Source of the DNA: Sinomonas albida
Lineage (GTDB): Bacteria; Actinomycetota; Actinomycetes; Actinomycetales; Micrococcaceae
DNA: 64,000 nt
Direction of reading: 5' to 3'
Assembly: GCF_004919045.1 (NCBI RefSeq)
Contig: NZ_SWDW01000003.1
Span: 1-64,000 of the forward strand
This document shows positions 1-12,231 of this stretch, in pieces (position 1 is the stretch's first letter; every line of letters starts with the position of its first letter). The notes beneath the pieces are model-generated. The model did no database searches. It was not told where the DNA came from and worked only from the letters and a program-made list of their open reading frames with translations. A program made the position numbers and the translations under genes.

Positions 1-117
<117 letters not shown>

Positions 118-263
118 AAACAAAAAAACAAAGAAAACCAGGACAAAGCGGAAAAACCCCGCCCCGGCAATCCGATCCAAGCCGAAACCCAGCCCACACA
201 CACGGGGTGCGCACAGACCAGGCAAACAGCCATCAAAAAAATGGCATCAATCCAAACATGGCA

Positions 264-285
264 CGCTATTGAGTTCTCAAACAAC
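264..285 (-). promoter_or_regulatory. rRNA leader boxA-like antitermination motif
   Basis: The minus strand reads GTTGTTTGAGAACTCAATAG, the conserved actinobacterial rRNA leader motif that contains boxA for Nus-factor antitermination. It lies about 150 bases upstream of the 16S 5' end and downstream of both predicted promoters, where such an element is expected. Confidence 0.8.
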
Positions 286-341
286 AGGCCCAACAGGAAT
301 AACCGGAAACCTCCCGGCATCGCCCCTGCGGACGAGGTACT

Positions 342-370
342 AACCTACCTTCCTCATCGCCGCGCCGCAA
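342..370 (-). promoter_or_regulatory. rrn promoter, proximal
   Basis: On the minus strand a -35 TTGCGG (365-370) and a -10 TAGGTT (342-347) are separated by 17 bases. Transcription would start near 335, giving a leader of about 220 bases that contains the boxA motif. Predicted from hexamers and spacing only. Confidence 0.5.
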
Positions 371-407
371 ATCCGCGAATTTACTCCGCGAAAGAGGCCG
401 CTTGGCT

Positions 408-436
408 TGTCTAGGAAGGGTTTTTGCCTCCGTCAA
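408..436 (-). promoter_or_regulatory. rrn promoter, distal
   Basis: On the minus strand a -35 TTGACG (431-436) and a -10 TAGACA (408-413) have exactly 17 bases between them. Together with the proximal promoter this gives the tandem arrangement common in actinobacterial rRNA operons. The -10 ends in A rather than the usual T, so the call is moderate. The 118-551 stretch contains no convincing gene, only this leader, the promoters and the tyrS terminator. Confidence 0.45.
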
Positions 437-483
437 GCGGAGGCGACTCGAAGTACACTACACGCCCCCACCAGAGACGGCAA

Positions 484-529
484 ATCCGCCCAGACTCTCG
501 GGCGTGTCGCTCGCGGAGTCTGGGCGGAT
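484..529 (-). terminator. tyrS transcription terminator
   Basis: A perfect 14-bp inverted repeat (484-497 with 516-529) with an 18-base loop lies just past the tyrS stop. On the minus strand it is followed by TTTGCCGT, a short T run. It probably insulates tyrS transcription from the rRNA promoters downstream. Confidence 0.7.
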
Positions 530-551
530 CGGGTGTAGGCAGCCCCGGAAG

Positions 552-1880
552 TCAGTCGGTGAGGACCGCCGTGGCGAGGTTCTTCTTGCCGCGCCGGACC
601 AGGAAGTACCGACCGTGGAGCGCGAGCTCAGAGTCGACCACAGTGTCAGGGTCGGTCACCTTGACGTTGTTCACGTACGCGCCGCCCTCCCCCACGGTGC
701 GGCGCGCGGCCGACTTGCTCTCCGACAGGCCCGTGGCGACCAGGAGGTCCACGATCCCCAGCTGCGCAGGGGTGATCGCCGCCGTCGTCAGTTCTGCGGT
801 CGCCGCCTCGAGCGTGCCCTCGTCGAGTACGCCCAAGTCGCCGTTCCCGAAGAGCGCGGCGGACGCGGCGATGACCTTCTCCGTCGCCTCGACGCCGTGA
901 ACCACCGCCGTCACTTCGAACGCGAGCCGCCGCTGCGCCTCGCGGGCAAAGGGTCGCTCGGCGACCGCGACCTCGAGATCCTCGATCTCCGCCCTCGTGA
1001 GGAACGTGAAGATCTTGAGCCGGTCGATCACGTCCGCGTCCGAGGCGTTGAGCCAGAACTGGTAGAAGGCGTACGGCGAGCACATCGCCGCATCGAGCCA
1101 GATGGCGTTGCCCTCGCTCTTGCCGAACTTCGTCCCGTCAGCGTTCGTGATGAGCGGCGTCCCGAGCGCGTGCACCGTCTTGCCCTCGACCTTGCGGATG
1201 AGCTCGGTTCCGCTCGTGAGGTTGCCCCACTGGTCCGATCCGCCCGTCTGGAGCACGCACCCGTAGTCGCGGTACAGCTCGAGGTAGTCCATGCCCTGCA
1301 GGATCTGGTAGCTGAACTCGGTGTAGGAGATGCCCTCGTCCGAGGAGAGACGCGAAGCGACGGCGTCCTTGCGCAGCATCGTGCCGACGCGGAAGTGCTT
1401 CCCGACGTCGCGCAGGAAATCGATCGCGGACAGCGGGGCCGTCCAGTCGAGGTTGTTGACCATGCGGGCCGCGTTCTCGCCCTCGAAGCTCAGGAAGCGC
1501 TGCACCTGGGCGCGGAGGTAGCCAACCCACTCCGCAACGGTGTCCTTCGTGTTGAGCGTCCGCTCCGCAGTCGGCCGCGGGTCCCCGATGAGCCCCGTCG
1601 AGCCGCCCACGAGCCCGAGCGGCTTGTGGCCGGCGAGCTGGAGCCGGCGCAGGAGCAGGAGCTGGACAAGGTTGCCGAGGTGGAGGCTCGGCGCCGTCGG
1701 GTCGAAGCCGCAGTAGTACGTGATCGGATCTCCCGCGAGGAGTGCCTCGAGCTCGGCCTCATCGGTTGAGACGTGGACGAGCCCTCGCCACTTGAGCTCC
1801 TGCCAGATGTTGGGAAAGCTCGAATCGTTCTTCTGCGCGGTGAGTAGTGTCTGCGGCACGGCTTCTACAGTATCAGTCAC
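552..1880 (-). CDS. tyrS: Tyrosine--tRNA ligase
   Basis: This 442-residue protein charges tRNA-Tyr with tyrosine in the cytoplasm. It has the class I synthetase fold signatures: a HIGH-type HLGN at residues 67-70 and a KMSKS-type KFGKS at 251-255, with the tyrosine-pocket region GGSDQWGN at 213-220. A C-terminal S4-like RNA-binding domain follows (about 365-442). Length is normal for bacterial TyrS. The start is a GTG whose last bases overlap the TGA of the upstream helicase gene (GTGA), so the two are probably translationally coupled. A strong hairpin follows the stop. Confidence 0.96.
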   Translation of the reverse strand: MTDTVEAVPQTLLTAQKNDSSFPNIWQELKWRGLVHVSTDEAELEALLAGDPITYYCGFDPTAPSLHLGNLVQLLLLRRLQLAGHKPLGLVGGSTGLIGDPRPTAERTLNTKDTVAEWVGYLRAQVQRFLSFEGENAARMVNNLDWTAPLSAIDFLRDVGKHFRVGTMLRKDAVASRLSSDEGISYTEFSYQILQGMDYLELYRDYGCVLQTGGSDQWGNLTSGTELIRKVEGKTVHALGTPLITNADGTKFGKSEGNAIWLDAAMCSPYAFYQFWLNASDADVIDRLKIFTFLTRAEIEDLEVAVAERPFAREAQRRLAFEVTAVVHGVEATEKVIAASAALFGNGDLGVLDEGTLEAATAELTTAAITPAQLGIVDLLVATGLSESKSAARRTVGEGGAYVNNVKVTDPDTVVDSELALHGRYFLVRRGKKNLATAVLTD

Positions 1881-4132
1881 GCGTCAACCAATTCGGTCTC
1901 GATGCCCGCGGGAAGCCGCTCCGAGGCGATGAGCCGGAGCCGCTGCGTGGGCCGGGTCATGGCGACATACAGGTCGCCGACGCGGCCGTGGTGGGCGTCG
2001 ATGAGCTCGGCCGGCTCGAGCACCACCACGACGTCGAACTCGAGGCCCTTCGCCTCGCGCGGGTCGATGACGACGATGTCCTGGTCGAAGCTCCCCGCCC
2101 CCGCACCCACACGCCTGCCGTAGACGGCGTGGAGCGCCGCGCGCGCCGGCTCGACGAGTTCCTCGGGCGCGATGACGGCGACGAGCCCGCCGTCGGCCGC
2201 TGCGAGTTCCTCGGGCATCGTGGCGACGAGGCGATCGATGACCCCACCAGCGGCGACGCGGTCGACGACGGGCGGCCACTGGCCCTCGCGTACCGCCTTG
2301 GGCGCGGACACGGTGAGGCCGGCAGCGGCGGCCATGCGCGCCGCGGCCTCTGCGATCTGGCTTGGCGTGCGGTAGTTGACGGTGAGCTCCTCGAGCCGCC
2401 AGCGGTCGTCGAAGAACGGCGTGAGCGCGGCGGCCCACGACGAGGCGCCGGCCGCGGCGCTCGTCTGCGCGATGTCGCCCACGATGGTGAAGGACTTGAG
2501 CGGGCAGCGCCGCACGAGCAGGCGCCACTGCATGTACGAGAGCTCCTGCGCCTCGTCGACGATGATGTGGCCATAGGCCCACGTCCGATCCCCCACCGCG
2601 CGCTCGGCCGCGGTGAGCCGGGCCTCAGACTCCTGCTGGAGGTCCGCGAGGTCCTCGGCGCTGACGACGCCGTCCACGCCCTGCTCCCGCAGCGCATGGT
2701 CCAAGTTCGCGAGCGTGCGCTCGGCATTCTCAAGGTCGCGGCGACGGTCGGCCTCGCGTCGCGCGGCCTCGCCTCCGGACGACGCGTCGAGCTCGCCCAG
2801 GAGCTCCGCCGCCTCGTCGAGCAGAGGCACGTCGGCCTCCGTCCACGGTTCGCCGGCGGGCCGCTCGAGCAGATCACGTTCCTGCTCGGTGAAGTCCGCC
2901 GCGACGGCATCGAGGATCCGGCGCTTCGAGAACAGCTCGGTGAGGAGCTGCTGCGGCGTCATCGGCATCCAGCACAGGTTGAGCGCCACGCGGACGTCCC
3001 GCGACTGCCGCACGTCCTCGGCGAGGTACGAGCGGTCGGCGTTGTTGCCCACGCTCGCAGCCTCGAGCTTGGACTGCAGCTGCTCCGTGAGCTCGCGGAG
3101 CAGGATCTTCACAAACGTGTTGCGGGCCTCGTTGTACGGCTTTCCCGTGGCTCTGGCCTTGTCACGGGCCCGGCGGACCTGGCGCGGCGAGAGGAGGAGC
3201 TTCTGGCCCTCGACGTCGACGATCCGATCGCCCGAGGGAACGCGCTGGCGATTCGCGACCGCGGCCGCGATGAGGTCGACCATGCGCCGGCTGCCCTTGA
3301 GCTTCGCGACGCGCGCGTCCTCCTCGGGAACGCCGTTGATGCCGGGCATGAGCCTGCCGACGCTCGACATGACGACGCCGGTCTCGCCGAGGGACGGCAG
3401 GACGCGCTCGATGTACTTCATGAAGGAGAGTGACGGGCCCACGAGCAGGACCCCCGCCGACTTGAGCCTGTCGCGGTGGCTGTAGAGGAGGTACGCCGCG
3501 CGGTGGAGCGCGACGGCCGTCTTGCCCGTGCCAGGACCGCCCTGCACGACCAGCGCGCCGGGCATGGACGCCCGGATGATCCTGTCCTGCTCGGCCTGGA
3601 TCGTGCTCACGATGTCCGCCATCCGGCCCGTGCGCTTCGAGTTGAGCGCCGCGAGCAGGGCTCCCTCGCCCTGATGGTGGTGCGTTGGATCGAGCATGTC
3701 GGAGTCGAGGATGTCGTCCTCGATGGCCTTGACGTCGCGGCCCTGGAGGATGAGATGCCGGCGTCGGCGCACGCCCTGCCGGTCGAACGCCGTCGCCTGG
3801 TAGAAGTGGCTCGCCTCGGGTGCGCGCCAGTCGACCATGAGGCGGCGCAGGTCGTCCGTGCTCAGCCCGATGCGGCCGATGTACTGGGCCTCGCCGTCGT
3901 CGAGGTCGAGCCGGCCGAAGACGAGGCGGTCCTCCACGGCGTCGAGCTGCGCGAGCCGGTCCTCGTACAGGGCCGCGAACGCGTCCCGCTCCGAGATGTT
4001 CTGGACCGAGCCAATCGCTCCCGCCTTGCGGACGGCCGCGAGCTGATCGCGCTTCTCGTCGCGCAACTCATCGAGCCGGCGGTACAGGCCCCGCACGTAG
4101 TCCCGTTCGTGAGCCAGATCGGCGTCGAGCAT
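1877..4132 (-). CDS. helD: HelD-like UvrD-family helicase (RNA polymerase-associated)
   Basis: A 751-residue superfamily 1 helicase-like ATPase. Walker A is GGPGTGKT at residues 198-205, and the Walker B-type motif IIVDEAQELSYMQWRLL near residue 520 is typical of the HelD group. The long charged N-terminal arm before the ATPase (1-190) is the part that enters RNA polymerase in known HelD proteins. Family knowledge: HelD binds RNA polymerase, recycles stalled enzyme and, as HelR in some actinobacteria, protects against rifampicin. The start ATG at 4132 is preceded by AAGGGG with 9 bases of spacing. It is followed by tyrS in a 4-base overlap. Assignment to HelD rather than a generic UvrD helicase rests on these motifs and overall arrangement. 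Confidence 0.85.
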   Translation of the reverse strand: MLDADLAHERDYVRGLYRRLDELRDEKRDQLAAVRKAGAIGSVQNISERDAFAALYEDRLAQLDAVEDRLVFGRLDLDDGEAQYIGRIGLSTDDLRRLMVDWRAPEASHFYQATAFDRQGVRRRRHLILQGRDVKAIEDDILDSDMLDPTHHHQGEGALLAALNSKRTGRMADIVSTIQAEQDRIIRASMPGALVVQGGPGTGKTAVALHRAAYLLYSHRDRLKSAGVLLVGPSLSFMKYIERVLPSLGETGVVMSSVGRLMPGINGVPEEDARVAKLKGSRRMVDLIAAAVANRQRVPSGDRIVDVEGQKLLLSPRQVRRARDKARATGKPYNEARNTFVKILLRELTEQLQSKLEAASVGNNADRSYLAEDVRQSRDVRVALNLCWMPMTPQQLLTELFSKRRILDAVAADFTEQERDLLERPAGEPWTEADVPLLDEAAELLGELDASSGGEAARREADRRRDLENAERTLANLDHALREQGVDGVVSAEDLADLQQESEARLTAAERAVGDRTWAYGHIIVDEAQELSYMQWRLLVRRCPLKSFTIVGDIAQTSAAAGASSWAAALTPFFDDRWRLEELTVNYRTPSQIAEAAARMAAAAGLTVSAPKAVREGQWPPVVDRVAAGGVIDRLVATMPEELAAADGGLVAVIAPEELVEPARAALHAVYGRRVGAGAGSFDQDIVVIDPREAKGLEFDVVVVLEPAELIDAHHGRVGDLYVAMTRPTQRLRLIASERLPAGIETELVDA

Positions 4133-4167
4133 CGGCGCATTCCCCTTACTGCAATGACGGACCGTCC

Positions 4168-4173
4168 ATTCTA
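4168..4173 (-). promoter_or_regulatory. Possible -10 of the helD-tyrS promoter
   Basis: The minus strand carries TAGAAT about 36 bases upstream of the helD start. The -35 region (CCGCAA at 17 bases) is poor. I looked for the inverted repeat of the rifampicin-associated element here and did not find it. Confidence 0.35.
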
Positions 4174-4202
4174 CAGCGATTCGCGTGAACTTGCGGTGGT
4201 GG

Positions 4203-4805
4203 TCACACGTCGACCCGCTGGAGTGAGCGGACCCTGTGCCCCGCGAGGGCGGCGCGGCCGTTCAGGGCGGTGAGTTCGAGGACGACGCCGATGCCGGCCA
4301 CGCGCGCGCCCGTTCGCTCCATGAGCCGGGTCGCCGCGGAGAGCGTGCCGCCGGTCGCGAGGACGTCGTCGAGCAGCAGCACCCTCGTGCCGGCGGGGAT
4401 GTCGTCCTCGTGGACCTCGAGGGTCGCCGTGCCGTACTCGAGGGCGTAGTCCTCGGAGATGGTGCGGCGCGGGAGCTTGCCCTTCTTGCGGACCGTGATG
4501 ACGCCCGTCCCGGTCGCGTACGCCGCTGCCGCGGCCAGGAGGAAGCCGCGGGCCTCGATTCCCGCGACGAGGTCGAATTCGCCCGCGAACGGCGCCGTGA
4601 GCGCGTCGACGATGGCCCGCAGCCCCACGGAGTCGGCGAAGACAGGGGTCAGGTCCTTGAACGTGATCCCGGGCTTCGGATAGTCCTCGACGGTCGCGCA
4701 CAGGCGGTCGAGGAGCTCGTCGAGGGTCTCGCCGTACTGGCCCGGAGAGGCAGTGCCAGCGGGGCTCGAGGCGGTACGTGGGGAAGCGGGGTCGAAAGTC
4801 ACCAC
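4203..4805 (-). CDS. apt: Adenine phosphoribosyltransferase
   Basis: A purine salvage enzyme that converts adenine and PRPP to AMP. The sequence shows the Apt hallmarks: YPKPGITFKDLTPVF near residues 39-53, an EARGF motif, and the PRPP-binding loop VLLLDDVLATGGTL near 139-152. The 200-residue length includes an N-terminal extension of about 25 residues compared with typical Apt. Two consecutive GTG codons (4805 and 4802) could start it. A -10-like TAACGT (4809-4814, minus) would place the transcript start at the second GTG, so a leaderless message is possible. It is an isolated gene between helD and a divergent ABC transporter. Confidence 0.93.
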   Translation of the reverse strand: MVTFDPASPRTASSPAGTASPGQYGETLDELLDRLCATVEDYPKPGITFKDLTPVFADSVGLRAIVDALTAPFAGEFDLVAGIEARGFLLAAAAAYATGTGVITVRKKGKLPRRTISEDYALEYGTATLEVHEDDIPAGTRVLLLDDVLATGGTLSAATRLMERTGARVAGIGVVLELTALNGRAALAGHRVRSLQRVDV

Positions 4806-5003
4806 TCAACGTTACCGAAAGTTCATGTCCGCACCGTGCAAAGGAGTGTTATCCAACGCTCGGGCGGGTGCTTCAATGTCCGCATGCGGCGGCTTTGCTC
4901 TGGCCCCACAGGCCCGGGGCCGATACTTTGGGCCGAGCGGCCACCGGCCCACCGCATGAGGCCGTAGCCAAGTCCCGACCATCTGCTGACACTGGGAGCG
5001 CCC

Positions 5004-6737
5004 ATGCCACTCTTGCGTCAAGTCCCGGGCGCTGGTGTCCTGCGGCGCCCCCGTCTCCGCTGGGCGGACATCCTCGTCGCAGCCGCGATCGTCGTGGTCC
5101 TCTATCTCGTGGCGCGGGCCTCTGCCGGCGCCACGGCCCCGCTGAATCTCGAAGCGCCGCAGGCCATCTCGACCGACCCGGCGAATCTGCCCTACTACGC
5201 GCTGCGGTCCCTCCTGCGGATGTTCGCGGCGCTCGCGGCCTCGGTCGTGTTCACGTTCGTCGTCGCGACGGCGGCGGCGCGGCTGCCGCGCGCGGAGAAG
5301 ATCATCCTCCCGGCCCTCGACATCCTCCAGTCGGTGCCGATCCTCGGCTTCCTCTCCGTCACCGTGACCGGATTCATCGCCCTGTTCCCAGGATCGACGC
5401 TCGGGCTCGAGGCCGCCTCCGTCTTCGCGATCTTCACGTCGCAGGCCTGGAACATGGCCTTTTCGTTCCACTCGTCCCTCGTGAGCCAACCCGATGACCT
5501 CGACGAGGCGGCGCGTCTCATGCGCCTCACGAAGTGGGAACGCTTCTGGAAGCTCGATGTCCCATCCGGCATGATCCCGCTCGTCTGGAACGGCATGATG
5601 AGCTTCGGCGGCGGCTGGTTCTTCCTTGCCGCGTCCGAGGCCGTGACGGTCGGCAACACGTCGTTCTCGCTCCCTGGCGTCGGAGCGTACGTGGCGGCGG
5701 CCGTCGGTGCCGGCGAGCTCGACCACGTGGGCTACGCGATCCTGACCATGGCGATCATGGTCTTGGGCGTCAACTTCCTGTTCTGGCGGCCCCTCGTGGC
5801 CTGGGCCGAGCGGTTCCGGAACGAGGACACCGCCGCGGCCGACCGCCCGCGCAGCGTCGTGCTGGGCATCCTGAGCCGTTCGTCGATCCCGCGCGGGTTC
5901 GGCCGCGCCATCGCGCCCGTGAACCGGGTCTTCGACGCTGCGACGCGCCCGTTCGGAATTGCCGAGCATCCGCTCCACGTCCCGGCCCTGCGCCGCCGCG
6001 CCGGGGACGTCGCGGTCGTCGTCGTGGTCGCGGCGGCGATCACGTATGGCGCGTACTGGGCTTACGTCTTCATCGACTCGACGGCCGGGCTCGGCTCGTT
6101 CGGCGAGGCGTTCCTGCACGGCCTGATCACGCTCCTGAGGGTCGTGGTCATCATCGTGCTCGCCACGATCGTGTGGGTGCCGATCGGCGTCTGGATCGGC
6201 ATGAATCCCAGGATCAGCCGCCTCGCCCAGCCCGTCGTGCAACTGCTCGCGAGCTTCCCCGCGAACTTCCTGTTCCCGTTCGTCATCGCGTTCTTCGTCG
6301 CGGCGCACATCCCGCTCGACATCGGCGGAATCGTGCTCATGGCGCTCGGCTCCCAGTGGTACATCCTCTTCAACGTCATCGCCGGCGCGAGCGCGATCCC
6401 GACGGATCTCCGCCAGGCCATGGAAAGCTTCGGCCTGGGCAGGTGGCAGCGCTGGCGGCGCCTCATCCTGCCCGGCGTCTTCCCCTCCTACGTCACGGGC
6501 GGGATCACCGCCGCGGGCGGCGCCTGGAACGCGGCCATCGTCGCGGAGGTGGTGTCGTACAACCACCAGACGCTCACCGCGACCGGCCTCGGCGCGGACA
6601 TCGCCCAGGCGACGAGCTCCGGCGATATGGCCCACGTGCTCGTCGGCGTCCTCGTCATGTCGGTCTTCGTGGTCGGGATCAATCGCCTGTTCTGGCGCCG
6701 CCTGTACCGCATTGCCGAGACCCGCTTCGCCCTCTGA
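5004..6737 (+). CDS. ABC transporter permease, duplicated (COG4986-like)
   Basis: A 577-residue membrane protein containing two binding-protein-dependent transport permease domains in one chain. Each half shows several hydrophobic helices and an EAA-like cytoplasmic loop: DEAARLMRLTKWERFWKLDVP in the first half (about residues 164-184) and RQAMESFGLGRWQRWRRLILP in the second. This is the layout of the NitT/TauT-related 'duplicated permease' group. The substrate is unknown; related systems are called anion transporters. The next gene encodes its ATPase. No periplasmic or lipoprotein binding protein lies nearby, which is unusual for an importer. Confidence 0.85.
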   Translation: MPLLRQVPGAGVLRRPRLRWADILVAAAIVVVLYLVARASAGATAPLNLEAPQAISTDPANLPYYALRSLLRMFAALAASVVFTFVVATAAARLPRAEKIILPALDILQSVPILGFLSVTVTGFIALFPGSTLGLEAASVFAIFTSQAWNMAFSFHSSLVSQPDDLDEAARLMRLTKWERFWKLDVPSGMIPLVWNGMMSFGGGWFFLAASEAVTVGNTSFSLPGVGAYVAAAVGAGELDHVGYAILTMAIMVLGVNFLFWRPLVAWAERFRNEDTAAADRPRSVVLGILSRSSIPRGFGRAIAPVNRVFDAATRPFGIAEHPLHVPALRRRAGDVAVVVVVAAAITYGAYWAYVFIDSTAGLGSFGEAFLHGLITLLRVVVIIVLATIVWVPIGVWIGMNPRISRLAQPVVQLLASFPANFLFPFVIAFFVAAHIPLDIGGIVLMALGSQWYILFNVIAGASAIPTDLRQAMESFGLGRWQRWRRLILPGVFPSYVTGGITAAGGAWNAAIVAEVVSYNHQTLTATGLGADIAQATSSGDMAHVLVGVLVMSVFVVGINRLFWRRLYRIAETRFAL

Positions 6738-6772
6738 CCGCTCCCGCCCACCCTTCCCTGACGGAGGCCGCC

Positions 6773-8119
6773 ATGAACCCCACCGAAACGCTCACCGAGC
6801 TCATCAGCGTCCGCGGCGTGAGCAAGTCGTTCGCCACTGAGGGTGGCGAGAAGAACGTGCTCGACGACGTCTCCTTCAGCATCCGCGAAGGCGAGATCGT
6901 GGCCCTCCTAGGCCGCTCGGGATCCGGCAAGAGCACGCTCCTGCGCTGCGTCGCGGGCCTCATCGCGCCGAGCGAGGGCGAGGTCGCCTACCGCGGAAAG
7001 AGGCTCAACGGGGCGAATCCGGGCACGGCTCTCGTCTTCCAGTCCTTCGCCCTGCTCCCGTGGCTCACCGTCATCGAGAACGTGGAACTCGGGCTCGAGG
7101 CGAAGGGCGTCAAGACCGCGGAGCGCCGCGAGCGCGCGCTGCGGGCGATCGACATCATCGGACTCGACGGCTTCGAGTCCGCGTATCCGAAGGAGCTCTC
7201 GGGCGGCATGCGCCAGCGCGTCGGCTTCGCGCGGGCGATCGTCGTGGAACCCGACGTGCTCCTCATGGACGAGCCGTTCTCAGCCCTCGACGTGCTCACG
7301 AGCGAGAACCTCCGCTCCGAACTCGTCCGGATGTGGGCCGACGGATCGATGCCGACGCGCACCGCGCTCATCGTGACCCACAACATCGAGGAGGCGATCC
7401 AGCTCGCTGACAGGGTTCTGGTACTCGACTCAAACCCCGGGCGGATCAAGGCCGAGCTGAGCGTGCCCATGCCCAAGCCGCGTGATCGCCGAAGCCCCGA
7501 GTTCGAGGCCCTCGTCGACGAGGTGTACGGAATCCTGACGGGCCAGAAGGCCGAGCCGCGCCGAGAGACACTCGCGGCCACGGCAGGCGACGCGGCGGCA
7601 GCCTCGGGCCTCGACGTGCCGCTTCCGACTGCGAGCACAGGAGCCCTCGGCGGTCTCGTCGGTCTGCTGGCGGCGCGCGGCGGCACCGAGGGCCTGGCGG
7701 AGATCGCAGACGATCTCCGCTACGAGATCGACGACCTGCTCCCCGTCGTGGACGCGGCGCTCCTGCTCAAGCTCGCCCGCCCACACGGCCCGGACCTGCG
7801 GATCACCGAACAGGGCCGCCGCTACGCCGCGGCCGACCCGCTCCGCGCGAAGGAGCAGTTCGCGACGCTCGCGGTCGAGGCGGCGCCCCTGGTCCGCCGG
7901 ATTGTCCGGGAGCTCCGGCATAGCGACTCCGGCGCGATCCGTGCTGACGACGTCCTCGCCGAGCTCAAGGCCTTCTACGGAGACGACGACGCCGAGCAGC
8001 AGCTCGACACGGCTATCGACTGGGGGCGGTACGGCGAGCTGTTCGAGTTCGACGCCGACTCCGACCGGCTTCTCCTGCCGACCCACCCCGACGCCGCGGC
8101 AGGGGTGCCGAGCGCCTAG
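6773..8119 (+). CDS. ABC transporter ATP-binding protein with AAA-associated C-terminal domain
   Basis: A 448-residue ATPase of the nitrate/sulfonate/taurine type. Walker A is GRSGSGKS (residues 47-54), the signature is LSGGMRQ (142-148) and Walker B is VLLMDEP (162-168). After residue about 300 a second domain follows, resembling the 'AAA-associated' C-terminal domain (PF09821 type) found with duplicated permeases; a regulatory role is inferred. The ATG at 6773 has an ACGGAGG ribosome-binding site. It begins 35 bases after the permease stop, so the two form an operon. Its stop overlaps that of the convergent glycosylase gene by 4 bases. Confidence 0.88.
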   Translation: MNPTETLTELISVRGVSKSFATEGGEKNVLDDVSFSIREGEIVALLGRSGSGKSTLLRCVAGLIAPSEGEVAYRGKRLNGANPGTALVFQSFALLPWLTVIENVELGLEAKGVKTAERRERALRAIDIIGLDGFESAYPKELSGGMRQRVGFARAIVVEPDVLLMDEPFSALDVLTSENLRSELVRMWADGSMPTRTALIVTHNIEEAIQLADRVLVLDSNPGRIKAELSVPMPKPRDRRSPEFEALVDEVYGILTGQKAEPRRETLAATAGDAAAASGLDVPLPTASTGALGGLVGLLAARGGTEGLAEIADDLRYEIDDLLPVVDAALLLKLARPHGPDLRITEQGRRYAAADPLRAKEQFATLAVEAAPLVRRIVRELRHSDSGAIRADDVLAELKAFYGDDDAEQQLDTAIDWGRYGELFEFDADSDRLLLPTHPDAAAGVPSA

Positions 8120-8763
8120 TCGACCTGCGAGCTGGCGAGCGCCCGGCGCTTTGCGGCGCGGTACGCGGACACGCTCGGCTCCCCCGGGAGCCAGAAGCGC
8201 CACGGGTACTCGGCCGAGCCCCCGGCCCCGGCGACGCCGACGCGCGGTCCGCTGAGCACCCCGGCGGCGCGGTGGGCCGGCGGCTCGAGGCGGAAGTCGC
8301 CGCCGTCGAGCGTCGCCCCGTTGTCGCCGCGCCCGATGGCGAGCGCCTGCGCGAGCCGCGCGGGGCCGCGGGCGAGCTCGGAGTCGCGCCTCGCCGACTG
8401 GCGGCGCGATCGGGCCAACTCGAGACCCTCCACGACCTCGCCCGCGCGCAGGAGGCAGCCGGACGAGCGGCCTGCGGGCCCGCACACGACGTTGGCGCAG
8501 TAGTGCATGCCGTACGTGAAGTAGACGTAGAGGTGGCCGGGCGGCCCCCACATGACCTCGTTGCGCGCAGTCCGGCCGTTGTAGGAGTGCGAGCCCGGGT
8601 CGGCATGCTCCGAGTCCCGATGGCCCCGGTACGCCTCGACCTCGGTGAGGCGGACGCTCACGCTGCCCTCCGGCGTCGTATGCGTGAGCACCGCGCCGAG
8701 GAGGTCGGGCGCCACCGCAACCGGATCGCGCAGGAGCCACCGCACGAGTTCTTCCGGGTCCAT
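8116..8763 (-). CDS. DNA-3-methyladenine glycosylase (AAG/MPG family)
   Basis: A base-excision repair enzyme that removes alkylated purines such as 3-methyladenine. The 215-residue protein has the family features: DLLGAVLTH near the N-terminus, the catalytic-region motif [19 protein letters not shown], and [18 protein letters not shown], which carries the conserved tyrosines of the nucleotide-flipping pocket. The C-terminal segment [14 protein letters not shown] fits as well. The ATG at 8763 gives the start normal for the family; reading upstream of it continues open but without homology. Confidence 0.92.
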   Translation of the reverse strand: MDPEELVRWLLRDPVAVAPDLLGAVLTHTTPEGSVSVRLTEVEAYRGHRDSEHADPGSHSYNGRTARNEVMWGPPGHLYVYFTYGMHYCANVVCGPAGRSSGCLLRAGEVVEGLELARSRRQSARRDSELARGPARLAQALAIGRGDNGATLDGGDFRLEPPAHRAAGVLSGPRVGVAGAGGSAEYPWRFWLPGEPSVSAYRAAKRRALASSQVD

Positions 8764-8786
8764 GTGCTCCGTCCTGCCGCCCACCC

Positions 8787-9533
8787 TCAGGCTGCAGGCA
8801 CGCCGGCGGAGGGCCAAGGGCCGATCTCGGGAAGCGGGACCGCCTCGCCGCCCCGCTCCGCCCTCACGGCGCCATGCCCCGTGGGGCGGCCCGCAAGCCA
8901 CGCCGCGAGGTCCTGGAGGCGGCCGTCCACGAGGACCTCGTCCCCGCCGGAGCCGAGACGGATCTGGCCGCCCCGATCGGACCGCAGCACGAACGTGTTC
9001 GCGGCGGGCACCCGGGGCTCGAGGAAGCCGAGCACGTGGCGGCAGAAGTCCTCGGACCACTCCTGCTGCGTGCAGCCCGTGCCGAGATCGGAGTGGTGGA
9101 TCACGAGCTCGCGCCACAGCGCGTAGCCGCCGTCGCGGACCACCCCGTTGCGGTACGTGATGGGGCGGTCCCAGTCGCCGGGCTCGATCGCCGCCAACTG
9201 GCCGAGCGCGCGGTCGAGCGCGGCGCCGACCCGATCACGGTGCTGGTCCGCGGTGGCAACCGCCCCGTCCTCGATCGCGCGGTTCCGGGCCTCGTAGCCG
9301 CCTTCGTAGAGCTCGACCTTCTCGCCGCGCCGCGCGTACTCGACCTGCCTGGCCATCGCCGTGCAGATGCCTTGGATGTGCGCGAGGACGTGCCCGCGTG
9401 TCCATCCCGGAAGCTCGGAAGGTTGGCCCACCGAGTCGTCGGTGAGGCGCTCGAGTTCGGCCCGGATCCCCGCCGCGGCGGAGTCGATCTCGGTCACAAG
9501 ACGGTCATCGCTGAGGGCGGCATGTGTTCCCAT
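8787..9533 (-). CDS. Maleylpyruvate isomerase family mycothiol-dependent enzyme
   Basis: A 248-residue protein with an N-terminal DinB-like four-helix domain (MDMPI_N type). The expected metal ligands are visible: a histidine in GHVLAHI (residues about 47-53), and E and H in [14 protein letters not shown] smaller C-terminal domain follows. Members use mycothiol, the actinobacterial thiol, in isomerisation or conjugation reactions; the real substrate cannot be told from sequence. It lies between argH and the glycosylase gene on the same strand, 40 bases after argH, so it may share that transcript. Confidence 0.85.
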   Translation of the reverse strand: MGTHAALSDDRLVTEIDSAAAGIRAELERLTDDSVGQPSELPGWTRGHVLAHIQGICTAMARQVEYARRGEKVELYEGGYEARNRAIEDGAVATADQHRDRVGAALDRALGQLAAIEPGDWDRPITYRNGVVRDGGYALWRELVIHHSDLGTGCTQQEWSEDFCRHVLGFLEPRVPAANTFVLRSDRGGQIRLGSGGDEVLVDGRLQDLAAWLAGRPTGHGAVRAERGGEAVPLPEIGPWPSAGVPAA

Positions 9534-9573
9534 GCCATCAGGGTAGCCAGTCGCCGCCCCCAGCGCTGAGGCG

Positions 9574-12200
<2,627 letters not shown>

Positions 12201-12231
12201 GGTGTTCTCCTTGCAGATGTCGTGGGACGTG

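Noticed and set aside
426-444. Hairpin GCCTCCG/CGGAGGC next to a TTTTT run, at first read as a terminator
   Set aside because: The T run is on the plus strand before the stem, so it is on the wrong side for either neighbouring gene. The sequence is better explained as the distal rrn promoter -35.
402-1769. Long plus-strand open frame opposite tyrS, and many similar frames (for example 14551-17952, 20010-22361, 35425-37512)
   Set aside because: In DNA of about 70% GC, antisense and shifted frames stay open by composition. Their products are Arg/Ala/Pro-rich without motifs, while the opposite strand has clear conserved proteins.
4133-4202. Rifampicin-associated element before helD
   Set aside because: I looked for the GGGGCTTGC-type inverted repeat on both strands and it is absent.
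5534-6772. N-terminal extension of the ABC ATPase frame through the permease gene
   Set aside because: The extension is a shadow of the permease. The ATG at 6773 has ACGGAGG and begins directly with the ABC domain.
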